From positions 1,302,001 through 1,366,000 of the forward strand of contig OY969790.1 of assembly GCA_963703125.1 (NCBI GenBank): a stretch of 64,000 nucleotides of DNA, read 5' to 3'. Shown one piece after another: positions 27,064-36,921 of this stretch (its first letter is position 1; each line of letters opens with the position of its first letter). This DNA is from MFD04716-140 sp963703125. Its GTDB lineage: Bacteria; Bacteroidota; Bacteroidia; Flavobacteriales; Flavobacteriaceae. Below the pieces are notes generated by a model. It worked only from the letters and a program-made list of their open reading frames with translations, did no database searches and was not told the origin of the DNA. The position numbers and the translations under genes are program-made.

Positions 27064-28353
27064 ATGAAGATCATCCATTTATTCTTGTTTTGTTCATTGA
27101 TAACTCCTTTTGCACTTTCCTCCCAAACAAAAGTGGACCAAGCAAGATTGGAAGCACGCATTTTTGAATTGGCCAAATTTGGCCTTCAACAAAATGGGGA
27201 GACGGAACGCGTTGCTTTTAGTGATGCGGATATCGAAGCTCGAAAATGGGTTATTTCGGAAATGAAAAACTTAGGACTTGAGACCTCTATTGATTTTGCC
27301 GGAAATATCATCGGCCTGCGCAAAGGCAAGGACCCTTCCAAAAAACCGATTGCATTTGGTTCCCATATAGACAGAGTGCCCCATGGTGGCAATTATGATG
27401 GATGCGTGGGTTCCATGGCTGCTTTGGAGGTCGTACAGGTATTGAACGAAAATAAGATCAGGACCAAACACCCACTCGAAGTGATCATCTTTTCAAATGA
27501 AGAAGGTGCTGTTATGGGTAGCAGGGCAATGGCAGGTCATTTGGGTAAAGACGCAATGGGAGTAACAAATTCAACGGGATTTACAGTAGGAGAGGGAATT
27601 GAACGACTAGGAGGCGATACAACAAGAATTTCGGAAGTAACCAGAAAAAGGGATGACCTTGCCGCATTCTTGGAGTTACATATAGAACAGGGCGGAATTC
27701 TTGAAAAAGAAATGATCAATATTGGGGTAGTAGAAGGGATAGTGGGATTAAAATGGTGGGATGTAGAATTTACCGGTTTTGCAAATCACGCTGGCACCAC
27801 ACCTATGAATGCCAGGCAAGATGCTTTGCTGGCAGCTGCCAAATTTATTGTGGCCGTGAACGAAATCACCAATAGTTTTGACGGAAGCCAAGTAGGTACC
27901 GTAGGCCGCATAAAAGCGGAACCGGGTGCCCCCAATGTAATTCCGGGAAAGGTCGTCACCAGTTTGGAAATACGGGATCTATCCTCAGAAGTTATTGAAA
28001 AAGTTTTTGAGGCGATCAAATCCAAAAGCGAAGAAATCGCAAAGGCATCCAATGTGAAAATTGAATTTCGTCCTTTGGATACAACTGCAGCCCCTGCAGT
28101 TATGGATATCTCCATTCAAAATGAAATTGAGAATTCTGCCAAGACCCTAGATCTTTCCACAAAAAAAATGCCGAGCGGTGCTGGACATGACGCCCAGGAT
28201 ATGGCATTGATCGCACCGACAGGAATGATTTTTGTTCCGAGTAAGGGCGGTATTAGCCATTCCCCTAAAGAATTTACATCTGCCAATGATATGGCAAACG
28301 GCGCCAATGTTTTACTACAGACTCTCTTGGCTTTGGACAAAAAACTAAACTAG
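27064..28353 (+). CDS. M20 family hydantoinase/carbamoylase-type amidohydrolase
   Basis: The ATG at 27064 gives a signal peptide (MKIIHLFLFCSLITPFALSSQ), so it is preferred over a longer frame that overlaps the previous gene. 429 residues. Metal ligands are in GSHIDRVPHGGNYDG, NEEGAVMGSRAMAG and LHIEQGGILE; GAGHDAQDMA carries the last His. The pattern is that of allantoate amidohydrolase, N-carbamoyl-amino-acid hydrolase and relatives. An exported version is unusual for purine breakdown and fits work on amides released by the neighbouring peptidase. The exact substrate cannot be read. Confidence 0.85.
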   Translation: MKIIHLFLFCSLITPFALSSQTKVDQARLEARIFELAKFGLQQNGETERVAFSDADIEARKWVISEMKNLGLETSIDFAGNIIGLRKGKDPSKKPIAFGSHIDRVPHGGNYDGCVGSMAALEVVQVLNENKIRTKHPLEVIIFSNEEGAVMGSRAMAGHLGKDAMGVTNSTGFTVGEGIERLGGDTTRISEVTRKRDDLAAFLELHIEQGGILEKEMINIGVVEGIVGLKWWDVEFTGFANHAGTTPMNARQDALLAAAKFIVAVNEITNSFDGSQVGTVGRIKAEPGAPNVIPGKVVTSLEIRDLSSEVIEKVFEAIKSKSEEIAKASNVKIEFRPLDTTAAPAVMDISIQNEIENSAKTLDLSTKKMPSGAGHDAQDMALIAPTGMIFVPSKGGISHSPKEFTSANDMANGANVLLQTLLALDKKLN

Positions 28354-28368
28354 ACCAACACGAACCTT

Positions 28369-31300
28369 ATGAAAAATGTAAAATATCTCTTGATTGCCCT
28401 TATGGTACTGCCTTTTGCCATGCAGGCCCAAAAAAGAAATAAAAAAAGTTCCGTGCCAGAATTTGTGCTCGAAGATTCTTTGTTTCACGGACTTAAATGG
28501 CGGAACATTGGTCCTTTCAGAGGGGGGCGAAGCGTTGCATCATCAGGGGTAGTGGGCCAACCAATGACGTATTATTTTGGGTCTACCGGTGGTGGAATCT
28601 TTAAAACCATTGATGACGGAATCACGTGGAAAAACGTTTCGGATGGATTCATTAAAACCGGGACCGTTGGTGCTTTGGCGGTTTCAGAAACCAATCCCAA
28701 TATCGTAATCGCCGGTATGGGAGAGCATGCTGCGCGAGGCGTAATGACCTCAATGGGCGACGGGGTCTACAAATCCACTGATGCCGGAAAGACATGGAAC
28801 CACATTGGTTTGGACCATACGAGGCATATTTCGGATGTGATTATAGACCCAACAAATCCCAATATCATTTTTGTGGCCGCACAAGGTGCCCAATATGGAA
28901 CCTCGGCCGATCGTGGGATCTATCGGTCCAGAGATGGAGGCTCTAGTTGGGAGAACGTATTATTCGTAAACGACAAAACGGGAGCCTCGTCCTTATCAAT
29001 GGACATGAATAATCCTTTGATCCTGTATGCCGCCATGTGGGAACATCAAAGGTATCCTTGGACCATGGAATCCGGCGGAAAAGGTTCCGCACTGTACAAA
29101 TCCACCGATGGTGGTACTACTTGGGATAAAATGAAGGTAGGTCTTCCAGAGGAATTCGGAAAAGCAGGCATTTCGGTTTCCCGAGCCAATCCAGAGCTTG
29201 TATTTGCGGTAATTGAAGCAGAAGGTGAAAAGGGAGGTGTTTACCGTTCGGATGATGCTGGTAAAAAATGGACACAGGTCAACAAGGACCGTATAAATAT
29301 TACCCGTTCATGGTACTATATGGAAATCTTTGCGGATCCTCAAAATGAGAATATAGTGTATGTTTTAAATGCACCGGTTACAAAATCAATTGACGGAGGG
29401 AAAACTTTCTCTCCGCTTGCAGTGCCGCATGGCGATAACCATCATCTATGGATCAATCCGTTTGACAATCAAAAGATGATCAATTCCAACGACGGTGGGG
29501 CAAATATTTCAAACAACGGTGGAGCCAGTTGGAGTACACAGGACTATCAGGCTACATCGCAATTTTACCGTGTCATCACCGATAATTTAGTACCCTATAA
29601 TGTATATGGTGGCCAGCAGGATAACACATCAGTGGCCATAGCCAGTAGAACCAACGGCCAAGGAATTGATTGGAAAGACTGGCATTCTGTTTCAGGATGT
29701 GAAAGTGCCTACTTGGCATTTGATCCAGACAATCCTGAATTTGTATATGGAGGATGTTATCAAGGAATCATTGAAAAATGGGTACGTGCCTCCCATGAAG
29801 CAAAACCGATCAAAGAATATCCTGAACTCAGTTTAGGAAATGTGCCTAAAGATTTTAAATATCGATATAACTGGAATGCTCCTATTATCAGTTCCCCACA
29901 CGATCGAAACACCATATATCATGCAGGGAATGTGGTTTTCAAAACTTCGGATGGGGGCAATAGCTGGGAAGTGGTCAGTCCAGATTTGACCCGTAATGAC
30001 AAAAGCCGGCAAGGTCCCGGGGGAGGACCTTATACCAACGAAGCCGCTGGTGGCGAGAATTACAATACCCTCATGTATCTGGTAGAGTCACAGCATGAAA
30101 AAGGTGTGCTTTGGGCCGGCAGTGATGACGGTCTGGTACATATTACGAAAGATGGAGGTCAAAATTGGGAAAATGTAACTCCGCCAAATGTTGGGGAGGG
30201 AATTGTAAATAGCATCGAGGTTTCTCCCCATGATCCTAAAACGGCTTACATTGTGATGATGCGTTATAAGCAAATGGACCTGAGGCCCTATATTTTTAAG
30301 ACTTCGGATTACGGAAAAACTTGGACCAAAATCACGAATGGAATTACTGATGAACACACATTTGCAAGGGTTGTGCGAGAGGATGTCAAAAGAAGGGGTC
30401 TCCTATATGCAGGTACCGAAACCGGACTTTACATTTCATTGAATGATGGTCAAAACTGGCAACAGGTTCAACTGAATTTACCAGTGGTCCCCATCAATGA
30501 TTTAATTATACAGACAAACGATCTTGTGGCCGCTACAGCTGGGCGCTCATTTTGGATTTTGGATGATTTGGCCGCAATTCAGAATTTAGATACGAATAGG
30601 GACGAATTCAGAATCTTCAAGCCCAAGGATACTTACCTTATTTTTGGTGGAAGTTCGGATAAACCCATTCCAGGTTTAGGCGATAATCCAAAAAGCGGGG
30701 TTACAATGGACTACTTCTTACCTAAGGATGTGGATAGCCTGGATTTGAAATTGGAAATACTCAAGGATGGAAAAATATTGCGCTCTTATACCAACAAAAA
30801 GGACAAAGATTTCAAGTCATGGCCCGGAGGCCCCTCAAAACCTGAAATTCTAGGTTCTAAAAAAGGCTTTAACCGATTTACATGGAATTTCCGTAGAGAG
30901 GAGGTCCCTGCCGTTGAAAAGGTATTTGTGTATGGTGATTATAGTGGATCCCGAGTCGGTCCCGGCGATTACACGCTTGAATTATTTTTGGATGGTGCCG
31001 TCTCTGAAACACAGGTTACCATTCTACCGAATCCCAAAGTGAATGCTACGGTAGCAGATTTTCAAGAACAGGAGAAACTATTGACACAAATAGAAAACGC
31101 CATAAAAGACATTCATGAATCGGTTAGCCAAATGCGCTCTGCCAAGTCCCAACTAGAGGGTTACTCCAAATTGCTCAAGGATAATACAAAGGCCGCAGAC
31201 CTTTTGGAAAAAGGCAAGACACTCATAGAGCGCATTGATTCGTGGGAACAAAAACTTATTCAACCCAAACAGAAGACATTTCAAGATGTTATCAATTATC

Positions 31301-31515
31301 CGAACCAACTGAATGCCGAACTTATGGAACTGAAAAGCTATGTTGATGTTGCCGAACCCAAGGTAACGCAAGGTGCAAAAGAACGTATGTCAGATTTAAT
31401 ATCCCTTTGGAAAACATTTGATACCGAGCGAAATGCCATTGTGAATATAGAAATGCAAAACTACAACACGGCGTTCAAAGCACTTGGGCTATCGGCCATA
31501 ATAATGCCAGAATAG
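28369..31515 (+). CDS. secreted BNR/VPS10 (sortilin)-type beta-propeller protein
   Basis: 1048 residues with a signal peptide ending near MQAQKR. Repeated units such as GGIFKTIDDGITWKNVS, GVYKSTDAGKTWNHIG and ALYKSTDGGTTWDKM are BNR/Asp-box blades of a large propeller covering about 40-740. A C-terminal part (about 740-1048) has a beta domain followed by a long helical segment (QEQEKLLTQIENAIKD and on). The family is annotated as glycosyl hydrolase or sortilin-like, but catalytic residues are not evident. It starts 16 bases after the M20 gene and probably acts at the cell surface with it. Confidence 0.82.
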   Translation: MKNVKYLLIALMVLPFAMQAQKRNKKSSVPEFVLEDSLFHGLKWRNIGPFRGGRSVASSGVVGQPMTYYFGSTGGGIFKTIDDGITWKNVSDGFIKTGTVGALAVSETNPNIVIAGMGEHAARGVMTSMGDGVYKSTDAGKTWNHIGLDHTRHISDVIIDPTNPNIIFVAAQGAQYGTSADRGIYRSRDGGSSWENVLFVNDKTGASSLSMDMNNPLILYAAMWEHQRYPWTMESGGKGSALYKSTDGGTTWDKMKVGLPEEFGKAGISVSRANPELVFAVIEAEGEKGGVYRSDDAGKKWTQVNKDRINITRSWYYMEIFADPQNENIVYVLNAPVTKSIDGGKTFSPLAVPHGDNHHLWINPFDNQKMINSNDGGANISNNGGASWSTQDYQATSQFYRVITDNLVPYNVYGGQQDNTSVAIASRTNGQGIDWKDWHSVSGCESAYLAFDPDNPEFVYGGCYQGIIEKWVRASHEAKPIKEYPELSLGNVPKDFKYRYNWNAPIISSPHDRNTIYHAGNVVFKTSDGGNSWEVVSPDLTRNDKSRQGPGGGPYTNEAAGGENYNTLMYLVESQHEKGVLWAGSDDGLVHITKDGGQNWENVTPPNVGEGIVNSIEVSPHDPKTAYIVMMRYKQMDLRPYIFKTSDYGKTWTKITNGITDEHTFARVVREDVKRRGLLYAGTETGLYISLNDGQNWQQVQLNLPVVPINDLIIQTNDLVAATAGRSFWILDDLAAIQNLDTNRDEFRIFKPKDTYLIFGGSSDKPIPGLGDNPKSGVTMDYFLPKDVDSLDLKLEILKDGKILRSYTNKKDKDFKSWPGGPSKPEILGSKKGFNRFTWNFRREEVPAVEKVFVYGDYSGSRVGPGDYTLELFLDGAVSETQVTILPNPKVNATVADFQEQEKLLTQIENAIKDIHESVSQMRSAKSQLEGYSKLLKDNTKAADLLEKGKTLIERIDSWEQKLIQPKQKTFQDVINYPNQLNAELMELKSYVDVAEPKVTQGAKERMSDLISLWKTFDTERNAIVNIEMQNYNTAFKALGLSAIIMPE

Positions 31516-31547
31516 TTAATGAAACAGTAAAATATTGATTTCTTAAA

Positions 31548-32114
31548 ATGAATTTAATTACCGATCAAACCTTTAAACACCAAGATTACACCAAAACTAG
31601 ATTACCACGTGGAGAATATGAAAATTGCATTTTTGAAAACTGTGATTTTTCGAATGGTTATTTAGACAACCAGAACTTTATTGAATGTAAGTTCAACGAT
31701 TGCAACCTTAGCAATGCGAATATAAAATACACTATTTTGAATGATGTGGTTTTTTCCAATTGTAAAATTATTGGGTTGCGGTTTGATGAATTGAACACCC
31801 TGCTCATATCCTTTAAATTTTATAATTGCACATTGAATTTAGCTTCTTTTTACAAAATGAAACTAAGGAACTTAGAACTTAACGATTGTAAATTGAGAGA
31901 GACCGATTTCACCGAGGCCGATCTGACCGGAGCCAACTTCCAAAATTGTGATTTGGGCAATGCCATTTTTGAGGATTCCATATTGGAAAAGGCGGATTTT
32001 ACGACAACATTGAACCTGACAATAGACCCCGAAAAAAACAGACTGAGGAAAGCCAAGTTCTCAAAAGACAATGTACACGGCCTACTAAGAAAGTATGATA
32101 TTGAAGTGAGCTAA
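31548..32114 (+). CDS. pentapeptide-repeat protein
   Basis: 188 residues. From about 20 to 165 the sequence follows the A(D/N)LXX-type five-residue register with frequent aromatic centre positions: CIFENCDFSNGYL, CKFNDCNLSNANI, TDFTEADLTGANF, AIFEDSILEKADF. This makes a right-handed beta helix. Length and repeat type resemble Qnr/MfpA-like proteins, which mimic DNA and protect gyrase, but many pentapeptide proteins have other roles. No signal peptide, so it is cytosolic. It stands 33 bases after the propeller gene. Confidence 0.82.
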   Translation: MNLITDQTFKHQDYTKTRLPRGEYENCIFENCDFSNGYLDNQNFIECKFNDCNLSNANIKYTILNDVVFSNCKIIGLRFDELNTLLISFKFYNCTLNLASFYKMKLRNLELNDCKLRETDFTEADLTGANFQNCDLGNAIFEDSILEKADFTTTLNLTIDPEKNRLRKAKFSKDNVHGLLRKYDIEVS

Positions 32115-32198
32115 AAAGTACGCTGGCCGCATTTTGAGTCCTCTTCTATCCGTTTGTAATCGGATATTTTGTACCTTGTTAAGACCAAAATAACATCC

Positions 32199-32690
32199 AT
32201 GAAATTAATCCTTCCCATTCTTCTTTTAGTAGCATTGGGTTGCAAGGCCCAAAACACAGTGGCATTTCCAGAAAATGGCACCTCCCCAAATGCCGATTTG
32301 TCCCAAATTACTTGGATGGAAGGGCATTGGATGGGCGAAGCCTTTGGGGGTATAACGGAAGAAATATGGAGCCCACCTTTAGGGGGTTCCATGATGTTTG
32401 TTTTTAAGTTGGTCAATGATGGGGGAGTAAGTTTTTATGAAATAGGACATATCAAAGAAGTCGAGAATACGTTGGTCTTTGAATTGAAACATTTTCATGG
32501 AGACTTGAAAGGATGGGAAGAGAAAGACGAGGTCGAAAGTTTTAAGTTGGTGAAGATCGATGGGGATCGCCTATATTTTGACGGTTTTACTTTTGAAAAG
32601 ATCAGTAAGGAAGAGGTGAATATCTATGTGGTCATATCACACGAAGATGGAAGCACGGAAGAGGTAAAATTCAATTATAGAAAAAAATAA
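32199..32690 (+). CDS. DUF6265-like lipoprotein
   Basis: The ATG at 32199 gives a lipobox signal (MKLILPILLLVALGCKAQ). 163 residues. The mature part has WMEGHWMGEAFGG, EEIWSPPLGGSMM and HFHGDLKGWEE, the pattern of DUF6265 proteins, a small beta-barrel-like family of unknown function that is common in Bacteroidota. It probably sits on the periplasmic side of a membrane. A small zinc-ribbon gene follows one base after its stop. Confidence 0.72.
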   Translation: MKLILPILLLVALGCKAQNTVAFPENGTSPNADLSQITWMEGHWMGEAFGGITEEIWSPPLGGSMMFVFKLVNDGGVSFYEIGHIKEVENTLVFELKHFHGDLKGWEEKDEVESFKLVKIDGDRLYFDGFTFEKISKEEVNIYVVISHEDGSTEEVKFNYRKK

Positions 32691-32691
32691 T

Positions 32692-33042
32692 TTGGAAAGA
32701 AAGTGTTTGGAATGCGGGGAACGAATTATGGGCCGGGTAGACAAAAAGTTCTGCTCCGACCATTGCAGGAACGCCCACAATAACAAAGTAAACAAAGACA
32801 GTAAGAACCTTCTACGGAACATTAACAATCGCCTACGCAAGAACTATAGAATACTGGATGGTTTTTCACTTACCGATGGCAAGACCCGAACCACTCGCAC
32901 CCGATTGATAGACAAAGGTTTCGATTTTGATTTTATCACCAATCTGTACACGACAAAAAAAGGAACGACCTATTTTTTTGTATATGATCTCGGCTATTTG
33001 CCGTTGGACAATGATCAGTATATGATCGTAAAAAGGGAATAA
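32692..33042 (+). CDS. small zinc-ribbon protein
   Basis: 116 residues from a TTG that directly follows the preceding stop; no better start is in frame. CLECGERIMGRVDKKFC near 5-21 with SDHCRNAH after it gives C-x2-C and C-x3-C pairs, a zinc ribbon of the DUF2116 kind. The remaining part is basic with FVYDLGYLPLDNDQYMIV at the end. The family is conserved in Flavobacteriaceae and likely binds nucleic acid. It is followed by a convergent terminator. Confidence 0.7.
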   Translation: MERKCLECGERIMGRVDKKFCSDHCRNAHNNKVNKDSKNLLRNINNRLRKNYRILDGFSLTDGKTRTTRTRLIDKGFDFDFITNLYTTKKGTTYFFVYDLGYLPLDNDQYMIVKRE

Positions 33043-33083
33043 AAAGCAGTTTTTTGGCTTTTTTCTCAATTATTACCATAAAA

Positions 33084-33105
33084 AATGCCCTCTTTGGAGG
33101 GCATT
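33084..33105. terminator. bidirectional hairpin terminator
   Basis: AATGCCCTC and GAGGGCATT form a perfect 9-bp stem with a TTTG loop between convergent genes (zinc-ribbon protein and CBS protein). An A-run precedes it on the plus strand, which becomes the T-run for the minus-strand gene. Confidence 0.75.
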
Positions 33106-33126
33106 CCTATGTTGAAGAATTTGATT

Positions 33127-33591
33127 TTACTTATAGTTCTGTCCGCTCAGTTTAAGAGCTGCAATTACAATATCCTTGCGGCTAATTTGACCAACAAGTA
33201 TTCCGTCTTTCATTACGGGAAGTCTTCTGCGATTATGTTTATCAAAAATACCCGCGGCATCAAAAATACTGATATCATGGGGAATTGTTTCTACTTCTTT
33301 GGTCATGTATTTTTCCACACTCTTGTCCAAGATCGGTTGATTAAAATAACGGCTTTCAGAAATTTGCTTCATACAATCCGCCTCGGATATGATTCCGACC
33401 AAAAAACCATTGTCGTCCATGACAGGTCCTCCGGAAATATGATTTTTCGCAAAAGACTCCATCACCTCCAAAATTGACTGTTCAGGAGTGAACGTAATTA
33501 ATTTGGTGGTCATATAATCAGACACCAAAATTGGGGCGTCAAACTCTTTCTTTACCGCCTTTCGGATGCCTTGAAAACTCTTGATTCCCAT
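33127..33591 (-). CDS. CBS-domain pair protein
   Basis: 154 residues with two CBS motifs: VSDYMTTKLITFTPEQSILE to GIISEADCMKQI (about 23-77) and VEKYMTKEVETIPHDISIFD to GQISRKDIVIAAL (about 91-147). CBS pairs bind adenine nucleotides and tune enzymes or transporters. The protein has no other domain, so it may act on a separate partner. It faces a membrane peptidase gene across a divergent promoter region. Confidence 0.85.
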   Translation of the reverse strand: MGIKSFQGIRKAVKKEFDAPILVSDYMTTKLITFTPEQSILEVMESFAKNHISGGPVMDDNGFLVGIISEADCMKQISESRYFNQPILDKSVEKYMTKEVETIPHDISIFDAAGIFDKHNRRRLPVMKDGILVGQISRKDIVIAALKLSGQNYK

Positions 33592-33709
33592 ATAATTTCA
33601 GTTTAAGGTTAATTCTAAATATAGTCTTTTTCTGAGAATTATCGAATTTTTTCACAATAAATATGTGAAACTATCAAAATTAGCTACCTTTAAAAATCAC
33701 CACTTTTAT

Positions 33710-35995
33710 ATGAAAAAATTTGCATCCACCACTACCCTATTGTTAATACTACTGGCTATTTATTGGGGATTTAAATACACCATTCCCACCTACGAAAAGG
33801 ATTTAGAAACCACACAAACCAACTTCTCTACCGATAGGGCCCTAAAACATGTGAAGGAGATTGCCGAGCAACCGCATGCAGTTGGTTTTCCGTCGCATGT
33901 GCAGGTCAAGGATTACATAGTTTCAGAACTTCAAAAATTGGGATTGGAGATTACCTTACAAGAAGGATATACCGCCGGAGATTATGGAAATTTAAGCAAA
34001 GCCATTAATGTTTTGGCCCGAATAAAAGGTTCTGAGAAAGGAAAATCATTGCTTCTTCTTTCTCATTATGACAGCAGTCCGCATTCTTCCTTGGGTGCCA
34101 GTGATGCTGGTAGCGGTGTTGCCACCATTTTGGAAGGGGTACGGGCATTCTTATCGGAAAACAAAACACCAAAAAACGATATCATAATTCTTATTTCCGA
34201 TGCAGAGGAGCTTGGCCTAAATGGAGCTGATCTTTTTGTGGAAAAACATCCATGGGTTCAGGAAGTAGGTCTTGTACTTAATTTTGAGGCCCGGGGAAGT
34301 GGGGGACCCAGTTATATGTTGATAGAAACGAACCGCGGAAATGCAAAGCTTATTAAGGAATTTACCAATGCAAATCCCGAATACCCTGTAGCCAATTCGT
34401 TAGCGTACAGTATCTACAAAATGCTCCCCAATGATACAGATCTGACCATGTTCAGGGAGAAGGCAGATATTGAAGGTTTCAATTTTGCCTTTATCGATGA
34501 CCATTTTGATTATCATACGGTACGGGACAATTATGAACGCCTCGGCCGAAATACCCTTGCGCACCAAGGAAGTTACCTCATGCCTCTTTTGCACCATTTT
34601 GCAAATACTGACCTTACCAACCTTAAGAGCTTGAGCGACCTCGTCTACTTTAACATCCCCTTTTTTAGATTGGTATCCTATCCTTTTGAATGGGTCATGC
34701 CCATGCTTGTTTTGGCCGCAATGCTTTTTATAATATTACTAGTTCATGGTTTCCGTAAAAAGGCATTAAGCCTTATGGGAATTTTGAAGGGGTTTGTCCC
34801 CATGTTCATTGTCTTGATTATAAATGGCGTCATTGGCCATTTCGGGTGGACGGCCCTAAAATGGATATACCCCCAATATCAAGATATCCTGCATGGCTTC
34901 ACCTACAATGGCTATTCATACATTGCCGCTTTTGTGTTGATTTCAGTGGCTGTTTGTTTTGGGACCTATCATAAATTTAAAAGCATTTCTACTCCAGATA
35001 TTCTGGTGGCACCTTTGTTAATTTGGATATCCATTTGTGCCGGAGTTGCTTTCTATTTACCTGGTGCCAGTTTTTTCATTATACCTGTTTTCGCCTTATT
35101 GGTTTCCCTATTGATTGTCTTGAATCAAAAGAATCCGAGTCCATATCTTCTCGTATTGCTGGCTTTACCTGCCATCTGGATCCATACGCCCTTGATCAAA
35201 ATGCTTCCGGTAGGTTTGGGATTAAAATTGATAATCGGTGCTACCCTATTTACAACCTTATTGTTTTTCTTGTTACTTCCCATTTTCAGTTTTTATGAAA
35301 AGAAAAAAAGCATCGCTTATTTATCTTTGATTCTGTTTTTGGGCTTTATGCTGTCGGCCCATTTCAATTCAGGATTTACCCCAGAGAACCCGAAGCCTAG
35401 CAGTCTTCTGTATGTTTTGGATGCCGATACCAATACGGCCAAGTGGGCCACGTATGAGCATCAGTTATCCGATTGGACGGCCAAATTTATCGGAGATGAT
35501 AAAAGGGTTCCCGAAAAATCAACCGACAAAACAATTAGCAGTAAATACGGTTCTGGATTTACCTATGTTTCCGAAGCGCCTATAAAAGACATCGCTCTTC
35601 CATTTATAGAAAAATCTGGGGATACCATTATTGGAGAAGACCGGATTTTAGAAATATGCATCAAGCCCCAGCGCACTGTGAATCGTTTGGAAATCTTTAC
35701 CAATGAAATTGCCATATCTTCGGCAGAAGTAAACGGAATTTCGCTTTCAAGTTATTATTTGGAAAATAGAAAGTACGGTAAACTATTAACTCATTATATT
35801 AGCAATAACGATTACACCGAACTTCATTTGAGCATACCAAAAGACGCCGATTTAGAATTGACGATCTACGAGGCCTCCAACGATTTGGTTGGTAATCCGT
35901 TATTTTTGGTGCCTGAAAGACCCGTTGATAATATACCTATGCCATTTGTATTGAACGATGCCGTTTTAGTGACTAAAACTATACGCTTTGACTAA
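33710..35995 (+). CDS. membrane-anchored M28 family peptidase
   Basis: The ATG at 33710 is preferred to an upstream GTG, as it leads straight into an N-terminal anchor (MKKFASTTTLLLILLAIYWG). 761 residues. The M28 domain (about 55-310) has HYDSSPHSSLGASDAGSG, SDAEELGLNG, NFEARGSGG and DYHTVRDNYERLG, matching zinc ligands and the catalytic Glu. Eight or so membrane helices follow (about 325-580), then a soluble C-terminal domain. This layout is that of eukaryote-like ER metallopeptidase/Fxna-type M28 proteins in Bacteroidota. Its stop overlaps the next gene by 8 bases. Confidence 0.85.
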   Translation: MKKFASTTTLLLILLAIYWGFKYTIPTYEKDLETTQTNFSTDRALKHVKEIAEQPHAVGFPSHVQVKDYIVSELQKLGLEITLQEGYTAGDYGNLSKAINVLARIKGSEKGKSLLLLSHYDSSPHSSLGASDAGSGVATILEGVRAFLSENKTPKNDIIILISDAEELGLNGADLFVEKHPWVQEVGLVLNFEARGSGGPSYMLIETNRGNAKLIKEFTNANPEYPVANSLAYSIYKMLPNDTDLTMFREKADIEGFNFAFIDDHFDYHTVRDNYERLGRNTLAHQGSYLMPLLHHFANTDLTNLKSLSDLVYFNIPFFRLVSYPFEWVMPMLVLAAMLFIILLVHGFRKKALSLMGILKGFVPMFIVLIINGVIGHFGWTALKWIYPQYQDILHGFTYNGYSYIAAFVLISVAVCFGTYHKFKSISTPDILVAPLLIWISICAGVAFYLPGASFFIIPVFALLVSLLIVLNQKNPSPYLLVLLALPAIWIHTPLIKMLPVGLGLKLIIGATLFTTLLFFLLLPIFSFYEKKKSIAYLSLILFLGFMLSAHFNSGFTPENPKPSSLLYVLDADTNTAKWATYEHQLSDWTAKFIGDDKRVPEKSTDKTISSKYGSGFTYVSEAPIKDIALPFIEKSGDTIIGEDRILEICIKPQRTVNRLEIFTNEIAISSAEVNGISLSSYYLENRKYGKLLTHYISNNDYTELHLSIPKDADLELTIYEASNDLVGNPLFLVPERPVDNIPMPFVLNDAVLVTKTIRFD

Positions 35996-36799
35996 AGTCG
36001 TTGGTATTTTAGGGTGCGGCTGGCTAGGATTGCCTTTGGCAAAATTGCTCATTTCGGAAGGACATCAAGTCAATGGAAGTACAACATCCGCAGAAAAAGT
36101 GCTTGCGCTCCAAAAAGAGGGCATCAACCCTTTTTTGATTCACCTTTTAGAAAGCAAAATAGAAGGTCGGCTATCTCTAGTTTCTTGGGTTCATTGGATG
36201 TGTTGATGATAAATGTACCTCCCAAACTTCGGGGTGCAAACTCCGAAAACTATGTGGCAAAAATGGAAAAGTTGCATATTGCAATCCGTAAATCGCACTT
36301 AAAAAAAGTCATTTTCATTAGTAGTACATCAGTGTATGGAGATACCAATGGCGAAGTGACCGAAGAAACAAAACCCTGGCCCAGCTCTGAATCGGGAAGA
36401 CAGTTGCTGCTTGCGGAGCAAATTTTTCAAAACGATGCCACACTTAAAACTACCATTGTTCGGTTTGGTGGACTTATTGGACCAACACGCCACCCCATTA
36501 CTATGTTATCGGGCAAGCAAGGACTATCGAACGGAAATGCCCCAGTAAACCTGATACATTTAAACGACTGCATTGAAATCATTCAATCTGTACTTAAAAA
36601 TGATTGGTGGGACGTGATTTTCAATGCAGTATATCCACTCCATCCGGCTAAAAGAGAATATTATTCAGCTGAAGCCTTAAAAAGGGGAATTCCTGTTCCA
36701 AAATATAGGGACGATGGTGTAGAAAAAGGAAAAACTATCCATTCATTTCAGCTGATAAATGTTAAAAAATACATTTTTAAGACCTCAATTGTAAGTTAA
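35988..36799 (+). pseudogene. NAD(P)-binding epimerase-like (YeeZ-type) protein, frameshifted
   Basis: The first frame starts at TTG 35988 with VVGILGCGWLGLPLAKLLI, a Rossmann motif, and runs to about residue 60 (LLESKIEG). A second frame continues SSFLGSLDVLMINVPPKLRG, then KVIFISSTSVYGD and VRFGGLIGP, to 36799. The two parts make a protein of about 270 residues of the NAD(P)-binding extended SDR type, similar to YeeZ. The break, one base missing or two extra, lies between about 36165 and 36185. The start overlaps the peptidase gene. Neither half would be active alone. Confidence 0.72.
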
Positions 36800-36921
36800 T
36801 ACACCACATTTAATCATATTTTCACAACAAATATCACTTCCTACTGTTAATTATTCCACTGATTTTAAAGGGTTTATCGATGAAATGCATAACTTTATGT
36901 ATCTAATTAAAATCGATTATC

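Noticed and set aside
33085..33477. Plus-strand frame of 130 codons opposite the CBS protein
   Set aside because: Antisense shadow; the CBS motifs on the minus strand are unambiguous.
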